A stretch of 64,000 bases of DNA from Pseudomonas abyssi. GTDB taxonomy: Bacteria > Pseudomonadota > Gammaproteobacteria > Pseudomonadales > Pseudomonadaceae. Positions within the stretch are counted from its first letter, which is position 1, and the number at the start of each line of letters is the position of its first letter. Location of the stretch: positions 124,001 through 188,000 of the forward strand of contig NZ_NTMR01000012.1 of assembly GCF_002307495.1 (NCBI RefSeq), given 5' to 3'. This document shows positions 18,665 through 26,494 of this stretch, piece by piece. The notes beneath the pieces were generated by a model that searched no databases, was not told the DNA's origin, and saw nothing but the letters and a program-made list of their open reading frames with translations. The translations under genes and the position numbers were made by a program.

Positions 18665-19654
18665 ATGCCCTTCAAGGACCGCCGCCCGTCGATACTGCTG
18701 GTGGATGACGAACCAGCCAACCTGCATGTGCTCAAGCATATCCTGCAGGACGACTACCGCCTGCTGTTCGCCCGCGACGGCGAGCGCGCGCTGGAGCTCG
18801 CCAGCAACGAGCGACCACATCTGATTCTGCTGGATGTGATGATGCCCGGCACCACCGGCCATGAGGTCTGTGTACGGCTGAAGGCCGAGCCGCAGACCGA
18901 GGCCATTCCAGTGATCTTCGTCACCGCCCTGTCCAACCCGGAGGACGAGGCGCTGGGCTTCGAGCTGGGCGCAGTCGACTACATCAGCAAACCGGTGAGC
19001 GCTCCCATTGTGCGCGCGCGGGTGCGTACGCACCTGTCACTGGTACGCGCCGATGTGCTGCGTCAGACCCGCCTCAACATCGTGCAGGCGCTGGGTATGG
19101 CCGCCGAGTACAAGGACAACGAGACCGGCCTGCACGTCATTCGCATGAGTCACTTCTCGCGCATCATCGCTCTGGAGGCCGGCTTCAGCGCCGAAGACGC
19201 CGAGGAGCTGCTGCACGCCGCCCCCATGCACGATGTCGGCAAGATCGGCATTCCCGACGCCATCCTGCAAAAACCCGGCAAGCTGGACGCTGACGAGTGG
19301 GCCATCATGCAGCAGCATCCGGACATTGGCGCGCGCATCATCGGCGAACACGACGCCAGCATGCTGCAAATGGCCCGGCGCATTGCCCTTGGTCATCACG
19401 AAAAGTGGGATGGCAGCGGCTATCCTGCAGGGCTGGCCGGCACCGACATCCCCATTGAGGCGCGTATCATCGCGATTGCCGACGTCTTTGACGCCTTGAC
19501 CAGCGAGCGTCCCTACAAGCGGGCCTGGAGCGTGGAAGATGCCGTCGCCCTGATTCGTGAACAGAGCGGCAAGCACTTCGACCCCCACCTGGTGAACTGC
19601 TTCCTTGCCCGTCTGGAGGAAATTATCGAGATTCGCGACCGGTGGGCGGAGTAG
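18665..19654 (+). CDS. Response regulator with HD-GYP phosphodiesterase domain
   Basis: The 329-residue protein has a receiver domain (phosphate acceptor D57 in LILLDVMMPG, and K109 in SKP) joined to an HD-GYP domain. The catalytic HD pair is H189-D190 in MHDVGKIGIPD, and GYP is at 252-254 in GHHEKWDGSGYP. HD-GYP enzymes break cyclic-di-GMP to GMP. The gene starts four bases after the large kinase gene, so the kinase probably phosphorylates it, linking its sensed signal to falling cyclic-di-GMP. All expected catalytic residues are present. A longer upstream frame is inside the kinase gene and is not used. Confidence 0.93.
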   Translation: MPFKDRRPSILLVDDEPANLHVLKHILQDDYRLLFARDGERALELASNERPHLILLDVMMPGTTGHEVCVRLKAEPQTEAIPVIFVTALSNPEDEALGFELGAVDYISKPVSAPIVRARVRTHLSLVRADVLRQTRLNIVQALGMAAEYKDNETGLHVIRMSHFSRIIALEAGFSAEDAEELLHAAPMHDVGKIGIPDAILQKPGKLDADEWAIMQQHPDIGARIIGEHDASMLQMARRIALGHHEKWDGSGYPAGLAGTDIPIEARIIAIADVFDALTSERPYKRAWSVEDAVALIREQSGKHFDPHLVNCFLARLEEIIEIRDRWAE

Positions 19655-19728
19655 GCGCCGACTCACGGATGTGGAACACTGACGCGCTGAATCTGTCTCA
19701 GCACTGCCAGAGAAATTGGAAAACGCTG

Positions 19729-20259
19729 ATGTTGCGCGCCCTGCTACTGCTATTTACCTTCGTACTCCCCCTTACCCTGAGCGCCGCACCCGCGACCATC
19801 GACTGGCTCGACCTGCTGCCAGCCGAGGACTACCAGGCCATGCTGGACATGCCGGAAATCGACCACGGCAGCGGTCTGGACAGCGAGGGCGACTTTACCC
19901 AGAGCCTGCGCCAGCGGGATGACAGCCTGCCCGAGGTGATGTACTCGACCCGCGTGGTCAGCGACTACGACGGCCGCTCGGTGCGTATTGGCGGTTACCC
20001 GGTGCCGCTGGAAACCGATGCCGAAGGCCGCTACCTGAGTTTCTTTCTGGTGCCCTATGCCGGCGCCTGCATTCACGTACCACCGCCACCGCCCAACCAG
20101 ATCATCCTGGTCGACTATCCCGATGGCATCGCGATCGACGATATCTACCAGCCATTCTGGGTGCAGGGCACCCTGCACATCAGCCAGACCAGCAACCAGC
20201 TGGCCGACGCCAGCTACGCCCTGTCCGCCGAGCGGGTGTGGCTCTACGACGGCGAATAA
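19729..20259 (+). CDS. Exported DUF3299 protein
   Basis: The 176-residue protein begins with a signal peptide (MLRALLLLFTFVLPLTLSAA) and carries the DUF3299 pattern: RIGGYPVPLE, LSFFLVPYAGACIHVPPPPP and the following IILVDYP. The function of this family is not known; it is usually periplasmic or lipid-anchored, but no lipobox is seen here. The ATG at 19729 places the signal peptide at the N-terminus; an upstream extension of 29 residues would mask it and is rejected. It stands alone between the HD-GYP and hydrolase genes. Confidence 0.8.
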   Translation: MLRALLLLFTFVLPLTLSAAPATIDWLDLLPAEDYQAMLDMPEIDHGSGLDSEGDFTQSLRQRDDSLPEVMYSTRVVSDYDGRSVRIGGYPVPLETDAEGRYLSFFLVPYAGACIHVPPPPPNQIILVDYPDGIAIDDIYQPFWVQGTLHISQTSNQLADASYALSAERVWLYDGE

Positions 20260-20382
20260 GCGCGCAGCAGAACGCGCTTGGTGAGTAAGCAAATCGCCCA
20301 GCCGGGTGGCCCCACGCCAGCACCGAATCCGTTATGCTGTGGCCAACTCATCGTTGGCCCGCTCACAGGGAGCCTTTTGTAC

Positions 20383-21315
20383 ATGCATATTCTGATTGGC
20401 TTGGTCGGCCTGTTCATCCTGATTGCCACCAGCCTGCGCCGCTGGTTGCTACGGCGCGAAACGCCGCAGGTGCAAGCCATCGACTTTCAGGGTGAGCTGT
20501 ATCAGGTGGGTCAGGCTTGCGTTGCCCGCCAGGGGCCGGAGGATGCATCGCAGTGCGTCATCGTAATGCCGGGTTTTGTCGAGAACTTCCTGTATTTCAC
20601 GGCGTACTATCAGGATCCTGCCCTGCAGCTGATCATGCTGACCAGCGCCGACTACCATGTTCCGGTCAACCGTCCACGCTACCAGAAGGCCGCGTGGGTT
20701 GCGCCACTGCGCTCGCGCCCCGGTACCATCGCCTATGACGCCGAAGTGCTCAACCAGGCCCTGGAGCACCTGGCTACCGCTCGTCAGATCCGCGTGCACG
20801 GCCACTCCCGCGGCGGAGCGGTCATCCTGGAAGCGGCGCGCCAGCGTCCGGAGTTGTTCAGCCGGGTCGAGGTCATCCTGGAAGCGCCGGTGCTTCCTCA
20901 GGGCAAGCCCTTCCGTGAGGTGCCCAGAGCCGCACGCTGGTTCCTGCCGTTCTATCTGTTTGCCTGGCAACAGCAACCTATATCGCCCAGCAACCGCCAC
21001 CTGTTTGGGCCGCTGGATGACCCGCGCAAGCGAGAGCTGGTCAGCGCCCTGCCGTTCAACCCGCGCCACGGCAAGACCTTTGTCGACAATATCCTCGACC
21101 TGGCAGACTGGATGGAGCGCACCCCCACCGACATCTACCAGCACCTGCAGCGCGGCGCCATCCTGGTCCCGGAGAAGGACCGTATTCTGCAGGCTCAAGC
21201 GATGCGCCGCAGCGCGGACCAGGCAGAGAACCTGCAAATCATCCAGGTCCCGGACTGCAGCCATCTGATCACTCAGGACCGCCCCGACTGCATCCCACCG
21301 CTGGCGGAGTCCTGA
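20383..21315 (+). CDS. Membrane-anchored alpha/beta hydrolase
   Basis: The 310-residue protein has one N-terminal membrane segment (MHILIGLVGLFILIATSL) and an alpha/beta hydrolase fold. The nucleophile elbow is GHSRGGAVI with S142; a possible catalytic histidine is in CSHLI near the C-terminus, and an acid in EKDRIL. The substrate cannot be told; lipase or esterase activity is possible. I chose the ATG at 20383 because CAGGGAG precedes it by ten bases and the membrane segment then begins the protein. It is followed after two bases by trmO, so the two are probably co-transcribed. Confidence 0.78.
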   Translation: MHILIGLVGLFILIATSLRRWLLRRETPQVQAIDFQGELYQVGQACVARQGPEDASQCVIVMPGFVENFLYFTAYYQDPALQLIMLTSADYHVPVNRPRYQKAAWVAPLRSRPGTIAYDAEVLNQALEHLATARQIRVHGHSRGGAVILEAARQRPELFSRVEVILEAPVLPQGKPFREVPRAARWFLPFYLFAWQQQPISPSNRHLFGPLDDPRKRELVSALPFNPRHGKTFVDNILDLADWMERTPTDIYQHLQRGAILVPEKDRILQAQAMRRSADQAENLQIIQVPDCSHLITQDRPDCIPPLAES

Positions 21316-21317
21316 TC

Positions 21318-22010
21318 GTGGGCTGGCAGTTCGAGCCGGTCGGCATCATCCACTCCTGTTTCGCCGAGAAGTTCGCCATCCCGCGCCAGCCACTGCTGGC
21401 CCCGGCGGCCACCGCCACCCTGGAGTTGCTGCCCCCCTTTGACCAGCCCGAGGCGCTGGAAGGCCTGGAAGGCGTCAGCCACCTGTGGCTGTTGTTCGTT
21501 TTTCACGCTGCTGGCCACGGCAGCAAGCACCTGCGGGTACGCCCGCCGCGACTCGGCGGCAACCAGCGTATCGGCGTGTTCGCCAGCCGCGCCACCCACC
21601 GGCCCAACCCGATCGGCCAATCGGTCGTGCGGCTGGATGGCATCGTCGACGGACGCCTGCTGCTGTCCGGCGTCGACCTGCTGGACGGTACCCCGATACT
21701 CGACATAAAACCCTACGTGCCCTATGCCGATGCCATTGCCGATGCCCACAACCCGCTCGCCGCTGCGCCCCCTGCCCCCATCGCGGTCGACTGGCACGAT
21801 GTCGCTCGCGAGCAGGCCGAGGCCCAGCAGCGGCGTCTGGGTCAGCCGCTGGTGGCGCTCATTGAGCAGTGCCTGGCACAGGACCCGAAACCGGCCTACC
21901 AGACACCCGATGCCGGACGCGAGTACGGTGTGCGCTTCTGGGACGTCAACGTACGCTGGCACTACCCCGCCCCCGAACGCATCTGCGTGCTGGGCGTCGA
22001 GCCGGTCTGA
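21318..22010 (+). CDS. trmO: tRNA m6t6A37 methyltransferase
   Basis: The 230-residue protein belongs to the TsaA/YaeB family, now TrmO, which methylates N6-threonylcarbamoyladenosine at position 37 of tRNA-Thr using S-adenosylmethionine. GIIHSCFAEKFAIPRQP at the start, GVSHLWLLFVFH, RATHRPNPIGQSVVRL and LDGTPILDIKPYVPYAD are family marks. The gene starts with GTG just two bases after the hydrolase stop, with GGAG as ribosome-binding site inside that gene's end. Length is normal. Confidence 0.9.
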   Translation: MGWQFEPVGIIHSCFAEKFAIPRQPLLAPAATATLELLPPFDQPEALEGLEGVSHLWLLFVFHAAGHGSKHLRVRPPRLGGNQRIGVFASRATHRPNPIGQSVVRLDGIVDGRLLLSGVDLLDGTPILDIKPYVPYADAIADAHNPLAAAPPAPIAVDWHDVAREQAEAQQRRLGQPLVALIEQCLAQDPKPAYQTPDAGREYGVRFWDVNVRWHYPAPERICVLGVEPV

Positions 22011-22020
22011 CCTGCCGCAG

Positions 22021-22049
22021 GTGGCAGTAGCCCAAGGGCGCGGTATACT
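22021..22049 (+). promoter_or_regulatory. Promoter of the GGDEF gene
   Basis: GTGGCA (-35, four of six) and TATACT (-10, five of six) are spaced by exactly 17 bases, and the coding start follows 35 bases later. Confidence 0.6.
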
Positions 22050-22084
22050 CGGGCCACGTTGATTCACAGGGTCGTGTACACGCC

Positions 22085-23290
22085 ATGGAGCAGCTGTATT
22101 TCTCGCCAATGCTGCTGGGCATCTGCCTGCTGGTTGCCATCGCGCTGTGCGCCACGGCCCTGTTCCGGACCGTGCCCGGCGAGCCCGGCCCGGGGTTCTG
22201 GCTGGCCGGCTGCTGGAGCCTGATCGCCGGCATCGTCCTGTTTCTGATCTTCGTGATAACCCGCAACCCGGTGCTCAACGTACTGGGCAACGCCCTGCAG
22301 CTCGCAGGAGAGGCGCTATTTCTGCTGGGTATCTTTCGCTTTTTCGGCCGCCGAGTGCCCTGGTGGACACTGCCAGCGAGCACCGGCGTCATGGTGCTGT
22401 TCAACAGCTGGTACTGGCTGGCCAATGGCAGCTCCGATTTGCTGATGGGGGTGTACTCCAGCATTGCCGGGTTGCTTCCGCTGCAAGCCATCATGCTGCT
22501 GCTGCACGAAAGCCGCGACCCGGCAACCCGTCCGGCCCGGCTGCTGGTCACCGTCGGTCTGCTGATCTACAGCGCAGTAACCCTGCTGCGCGGCATCCTT
22601 GGCTACCGCAACTGGTGGCTCGATGCAGCCTATGTTCAGCCCTACGAGTCATTCAGCTACCTGCTGTCTTACAATTTCGCCCTCCCCGCGCTGGTTCTCG
22701 GTTTTGTCGGCTGCTGCCTGATGACTACCCAGCGCGTGCTGGCGCGCAGTCAGCAGTTGGCTGCACAGCTGCAGGAACAGACCTTCCGGGACCCGCTGAC
22801 CGGCGCCTTCAACCGCCGCGCCTTCCATCGGCAGCTGGCCGATGAAGTGGCTCGCAGTGAGCGCTACGGCAGACCGCTGTGTCTGGCCATTTTCGATCTG
22901 GACCATTTCAAGCAGCTGAACGACCAGCTCGGTCATCAGGCGGGTGATCATGCCTTGCAGCATTTTGCTGCCCTGTGCCAGCAGCAGGCACGACATAGCG
23001 ACCTGTTTGCGCGCTTTGGCGGCGAGGAGTTTGTACTGCTGATGCCCGAAACCTCAGCAACCCAGGCCAGCCATTCGCTGGAACGCCTGCGCCAACTGGT
23101 CGAAGCGCACCCGTTCCAGTACCGGCAGCAACGCTACAACCTGCGCGTCAGCATCGGCCTGGCGCAACGGCAGATGAGCGACAACGCTGACCAGTTGCTG
23201 CGTCAGGCGGACCTGGCCCTGTACCAGGCCAAGAGCCAAGGCCGGAACCAGCTCCAGCTGTGGTCAGCCGAGCCAACCGTGGCATACTGA
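22085..23290 (+). CDS. Membrane diguanylate cyclase (GGDEF)
   Basis: The 401-residue protein has six or seven membrane segments (about residues 8-215) followed by a GGDEF domain that makes cyclic-di-GMP from two GTP. The active-site motif is GGEEF at 312-316, a functional variant. The inhibitory product-binding site RxxD is present as R303-H-S-D306, five residues ahead, so product feedback is expected. DPLTGAFNRRAF and DLDHFKQLNDQLGHQAGD are further marks. No EAL domain is attached. The ligand of the membrane part is unknown. It has its own promoter. Confidence 0.92.
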   Translation: MEQLYFSPMLLGICLLVAIALCATALFRTVPGEPGPGFWLAGCWSLIAGIVLFLIFVITRNPVLNVLGNALQLAGEALFLLGIFRFFGRRVPWWTLPASTGVMVLFNSWYWLANGSSDLLMGVYSSIAGLLPLQAIMLLLHESRDPATRPARLLVTVGLLIYSAVTLLRGILGYRNWWLDAAYVQPYESFSYLLSYNFALPALVLGFVGCCLMTTQRVLARSQQLAAQLQEQTFRDPLTGAFNRRAFHRQLADEVARSERYGRPLCLAIFDLDHFKQLNDQLGHQAGDHALQHFAALCQQQARHSDLFARFGGEEFVLLMPETSATQASHSLERLRQLVEAHPFQYRQQRYNLRVSIGLAQRQMSDNADQLLRQADLALYQAKSQGRNQLQLWSAEPTVAY

Positions 23291-23320
23291 GCCACCTGCC
23301 CACACCAAGGATCTTGCACC

Positions 23321-23710
23321 GTGTTCAACCTGGGCCACGCCACATTATTGCTCGTATGCGCCCTTGCCGGCTGGTGGCTCTGGCGAGCCCTGGGCCAGGG
23401 TGATCAGGCCCTGCAACGCGTGCGACAGCACTGCGAGCGTGCTGACGTGCAGCTACTGGACGACAGCGTGGCGCTCAGCTCAGTGCGTGTCGGGCGCAAC
23501 CGCCGGGGCATGCCCGGACTGATTCGCCGCTACAGCTTCGAGTTCACCGTCACCGGCGAGCACCGCTACAGCGGCCATCTTGACCTGCATGGCCTGCAGG
23601 TACTGCAGATCGAACTGGCGCCGCACCCGTTTCCGGGCAGTGACGCCCCGTCCGCAACGCCACACGGCGCTGGCGAGAGGCAAGGCGCCAAGATTCATAA
23701 AATTTATTAA
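23321..23710 (+). CDS. DUF3301 membrane-anchored protein
   Basis: The 129-residue protein starts with one membrane segment (TLLLVCALAGWWLWRALG). A soluble domain follows with RQHCERADVQLLDDSVALSS and RRYSFEFTV, as in the DUF3301 family of gammaproteobacteria, whose function is unknown. The GTG start at 23321 follows AAGGATC. It lies 30 bases after the GGDEF gene and may share its transcript. The C-terminus is low in complexity. Confidence 0.78.
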   Translation: MFNLGHATLLLVCALAGWWLWRALGQGDQALQRVRQHCERADVQLLDDSVALSSVRVGRNRRGMPGLIRRYSFEFTVTGEHRYSGHLDLHGLQVLQIELAPHPFPGSDAPSATPHGAGERQGAKIHKIY

Positions 23711-23743
23711 AGCAACAACATAAAGTTATTTTGTCTATTTGTT

Positions 23744-23759
23744 AGTTCCACGTGGAACC
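23744..23759. other. parS: parS centromere-like site 1
   Basis: GTTCCACGTGGAAC (23745-23758) is the perfect 14-bp core of the ParB-binding site; the outer bases differ from the full 16-mer. It sits ten bases ahead of the CobW-type gene's ATG, in a short AT-rich gap, about 13 kb from parB and 27 kb from oriC. Confidence 0.9.
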
Positions 23760-23768
23760 CTTCTCCTG

Positions 23769-24725
23769 ATGCTCAGCCAAATTCCGACACACCTGATCGC
23801 CGGTCCGCTTGGCGCCGGCAAGACCAGCTTGCTGCAGAACCTTCTGGCGCAACGTCCTGCGGACGAACGCTGGGCTGTGCTGATCAACGAGTTTGGTCAA
23901 CTGGGGCTAGACCGCGCGCTGCTGCAGTCCAGCACAGAATCGGGAGTCAGCATGGCGGAAATACCCGGCGGCTGCCTTTGCTGCGTAAATGGCGTGCCTT
24001 TTCAGGTCGGCCTGGGCCGCCTGTTGCGCAAGGCACGACCTGACCGCTTATGGATAGAGAGTTCCGGACTGGGCCACCCTGCCGAACTGCTGCAGCAGCT
24101 GGCGCGCGAGCCCTGGCAAGGCGTGCTAGACCTGCAACCACTGTTGATGGTGGTCGATGCCGGCCAACTGGCAAGCGGCGAGCCCCTGCCGGACAGCCAA
24201 CAGCGCAGCCTGCCCCTCGCAGGGCTGCTGATAGCCAATCGTACCGATCTGCTCAGTGCCCAGACGCTGGCACAGCTACGCAGCACCTGGCCACAGGCTC
24301 TGCCCTGCGTACACGCAGCCATCAGCTGGGCAGACATACCACGGCACCCAGCCCCGGCGCCAAGCGCCGAGTTAACAGTACCTGCCGGGCAACCGATCGG
24401 CCAGATCGCCTTGCTGCCGGGTCAGTGGCAACGCCACGCCCAGTTGCAGCAAGCGCCCTACAGCCTTGCCTGGCGTGTCGCCAGTGACCAGTGCTTTTCG
24501 CTTGAATTGCTGCAACAGTGGCTCGCCAACCTACCCTGGCAGCGAGCCAAAGGCATCCTGCACACTGATAAAGGCTGGAAAGCCTGCAATCTGCTGCCAG
24601 GTCAACCGATCACCTGGACTGACAGCGCCTGGCGACAGGACAGTCGGCTCGAACTGATCTGCGCCGATCTACCCGATCCACAGCAGCTTGAACAGGGCTT
24701 GCGGGCGACCTGTCGCAGCCAGTAA
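23769..24725 (+). CDS. CobW/COG0523-family GTPase (probable metal chaperone)
   Basis: The 318-residue protein has a Walker A motif GPLGAGKTS (12-20), the metal-binding CLCC (69-72) within PGGCLCCVNG, and the ESSGLGHP segment. This identifies a COG0523 GTPase, a family that inserts or delivers zinc or cobalt to client proteins. A C-terminal CobW domain is present but short. The ATG at 23769 is preferred over an upstream in-frame TTG that has no ribosome-binding site. The only purine-rich stretch ahead is GGAA, which is the right half of the parS site. I see no convincing Zur box. Confidence 0.85.
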   Translation: MLSQIPTHLIAGPLGAGKTSLLQNLLAQRPADERWAVLINEFGQLGLDRALLQSSTESGVSMAEIPGGCLCCVNGVPFQVGLGRLLRKARPDRLWIESSGLGHPAELLQQLAREPWQGVLDLQPLLMVVDAGQLASGEPLPDSQQRSLPLAGLLIANRTDLLSAQTLAQLRSTWPQALPCVHAAISWADIPRHPAPAPSAELTVPAGQPIGQIALLPGQWQRHAQLQQAPYSLAWRVASDQCFSLELLQQWLANLPWQRAKGILHTDKGWKACNLLPGQPITWTDSAWRQDSRLELICADLPDPQQLEQGLRATCRSQ

Positions 24726-24749
24726 GGTGGCGTTTTTGCCGGCGCTATC

Positions 24750-25112
24750 ATGACCCGTTTCCTCATTCTCGCCCTGTCACTGCTGAGCCCTGGCGCCTTT
24801 GCCAGCGCCTGCCTGATCGAGTCCTCGGATGACCAGTTGCCCATTCGCCTATGCCAGGCCAATCGCAGCATTCCCGACGGCTTGTTCGAGCAACAGTTCT
24901 GCCAGCCGCAGATTCCCGACCGCAGCTTCCAGGTGCAGTTGCTGGAGGCCTGCCCAAGCGGCGCCTACGGTGTCTGCGCCGGCGCGCATACTGAAGGTGT
25001 GGGATATCAGCAGGATATTCACTACTACAGCGACGCAGAGGATGCGCCGGTGCTGCAGGCCTATTGCGAGCAGGTCAGCCGGGGCCAGTGGCAAATACCC
25101 TCCTCGCCCTGA
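24750..25112 (+). CDS. Small exported cysteine-containing protein
   Basis: The 120-residue protein has a clear signal peptide (MTRFLILALSLLSPGAFASA) and about six cysteines in the mature part, compatible with disulfide bonds in the periplasm. I recognise no domain. It follows the CobW-type gene by 24 bases on the same strand and may be in its transcript. It is likely a real gene given the signal peptide and codon usage. The function is unknown. Confidence 0.7.
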   Translation: MTRFLILALSLLSPGAFASACLIESSDDQLPIRLCQANRSIPDGLFEQQFCQPQIPDRSFQVQLLEACPSGAYGVCAGAHTEGVGYQQDIHYYSDAEDAPVLQAYCEQVSRGQWQIPSSP

Positions 25113-25120
25113 GCTAGGGT

Positions 25121-25570
25121 CTATTGCATTGGCGCTGTCGGCGGCAGCCCTGACATGTCCAGCTGGTCGCCCTCTTCCAGCCCCAAGCGCGCAACACTGC
25201 CTGCCGGCAGCTCTATCACCCAGCGCAGTGGCTGCGCCGCCTGGTAGAGGGCACACGGCAACTCGGCACACGGCGGGACCTCGGCGAACACATGGCGAAT
25301 CTGGCCGCTGTCGGCAACAAACACCAGATCCAGGCTGATCAGCATGTTGCGCATCCAGATGGCCGGCTGGGTGCCGGCAGGAAAATCAAACAGCATGCCG
25401 GTACCAAAGGGCAGATCAGACACCCCCATCAGGCCCTGACGACGGCTGTCTGGATCAGCCACATAGGTGAGCTCAAAGGCGGTGTTGCCCAGCATCACAG
25501 AGCGCGTGCCGGCCTGAGCACCGGTGCACGCCAGCACGGCCACAACCATGAATAACAGACTTGTCTTCAC
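25121..25570 (-). CDS. Exported DUF192 protein
   Basis: The 149-residue protein has a signal peptide (LLFMVVAVLACTGAQA) and a DUF192 domain: SRRQGLMGVSDLPFGTGMLFDF, the AIWMRNMLISLDLVFV segment and a C-terminal LPAGSVARLGLEEGD. DUF192 is a small beta-barrel family of unknown function. It starts with GTG, and this codon overlaps the stop of the upstream PilZ gene by two bases, so the two are coupled. Its end is nine bases from the end of the convergent small exported protein. Confidence 0.85.
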   Translation of the reverse strand: MKTSLLFMVVAVLACTGAQAGTRSVMLGNTAFELTYVADPDSRRQGLMGVSDLPFGTGMLFDFPAGTQPAIWMRNMLISLDLVFVADSGQIRHVFAEVPPCAELPCALYQAAQPLRWVIELPAGSVARLGLEEGDQLDMSGLPPTAPMQ

Positions 25571-26406
25571 AGGGTATCTTTCAGCAGGTTCTGATAGACC
25601 AGATTGGTCAGGTACAGGCGGTTCTGTTCGCTCAGCTCAACAAACTCCACCCCGGTGGCAACCTGCTGCTCCTGAGCGTCTTCCACGGTCACTGCGCGCA
25701 CACGCGCATCCACCGTCATATACACATCCAGCCCCGAAGGGTTGATGCGGAAGGACAACTTCAGCTCTTCGTCCTTGTTGGCAAAGGGTTTGGCGGACAC
25801 CAGACGTGCCCCACCCACGCTGATATCGGTCATGCGAGCCGAACCCTGGGCGCCGTTCTGGCGGACCACCGCCGTGACCAGATCCACCGATGCGCGGGCC
25901 GAGCTACGGATACGCATGGACTGCACGGTCTCAGGGTAGGCCAGATGCAGGTAGGGAAAGGGCGACAGACTGGATTTAAGTACACGGGTCTTGTAGGCCA
26001 CCGCGTCCTTACCCACAAAGCCGCGGACCAGAAACTGCTGGCCTTCCTTCACGAACACCAGCTTGCCCTGCACCGTCGGCGCGGTCACCAGCAGGCTGAC
26101 CGGCGCGTGAAAGCCGATCATGCGCACCTGATAACGCTCGGCACTGTTGCTGTTCATGGTCTGCAACTGCACGGCGTCGCCCGGCGCCAACTGGATCTGC
26201 TCCAGCGTGGATACGGTTGCACCCTCTCCGTTGCTTGCCTGCTCTGCCGCACCGCTACGAAACAGACCCAGTTTGACCAGTTGCTTGAGCAGCGAACGGT
26301 TCTCTACCACCTTCGACTGGGCAAACAGCACCTTGCCATCAGCATCGACAACGTTCCACGGCAACGGCTTGCCGACGGGGATGTCTTCTTCAGTCAGCGC
26401 GATCAT
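25567..26406 (-). CDS. PilZ-domain cyclic-di-GMP receptor
   Basis: The 279-residue protein has an N-terminal YcgR/PilZN-like half and a C-terminal PilZ domain. The cyclic-di-GMP-binding residues are present: RSSAR (R167-R171) and DISVGG (D194, S196, G199). YcgR-type proteins act as flagellar brakes or control surface behaviour when cyclic-di-GMP rises. I chose the ATG giving MIALTEEDIPVGKPL; upstream in-frame starts lack a ribosome-binding site, though GGAG before this one is slightly far. Nearby GGDEF and HD-GYP genes make local signalling plausible but not shown. Confidence 0.87.
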   Translation of the reverse strand: MIALTEEDIPVGKPLPWNVVDADGKVLFAQSKVVENRSLLKQLVKLGLFRSGAAEQASNGEGATVSTLEQIQLAPGDAVQLQTMNSNSAERYQVRMIGFHAPVSLLVTAPTVQGKLVFVKEGQQFLVRGFVGKDAVAYKTRVLKSSLSPFPYLHLAYPETVQSMRIRSSARASVDLVTAVVRQNGAQGSARMTDISVGGARLVSAKPFANKDEELKLSFRINPSGLDVYMTVDARVRAVTVEDAQEQQVATGVEFVELSEQNRLYLTNLVYQNLLKDTL

Positions 26407-26494
26407 TGGCACAAAACAGCTCCGATCCAGAATTCCAATTGGCATCAAATGTATCAGCGTCCGGACGGCGCGGCTATATGCTGTTGTAGCCAAA

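Noticed and set aside
23709-23735. Possible Zur box ahead of the CobW-type gene (AACATAAAGTT)
   Set aside because: The half-sites are in the wrong order compared with the Zur consensus and the symmetry is short.
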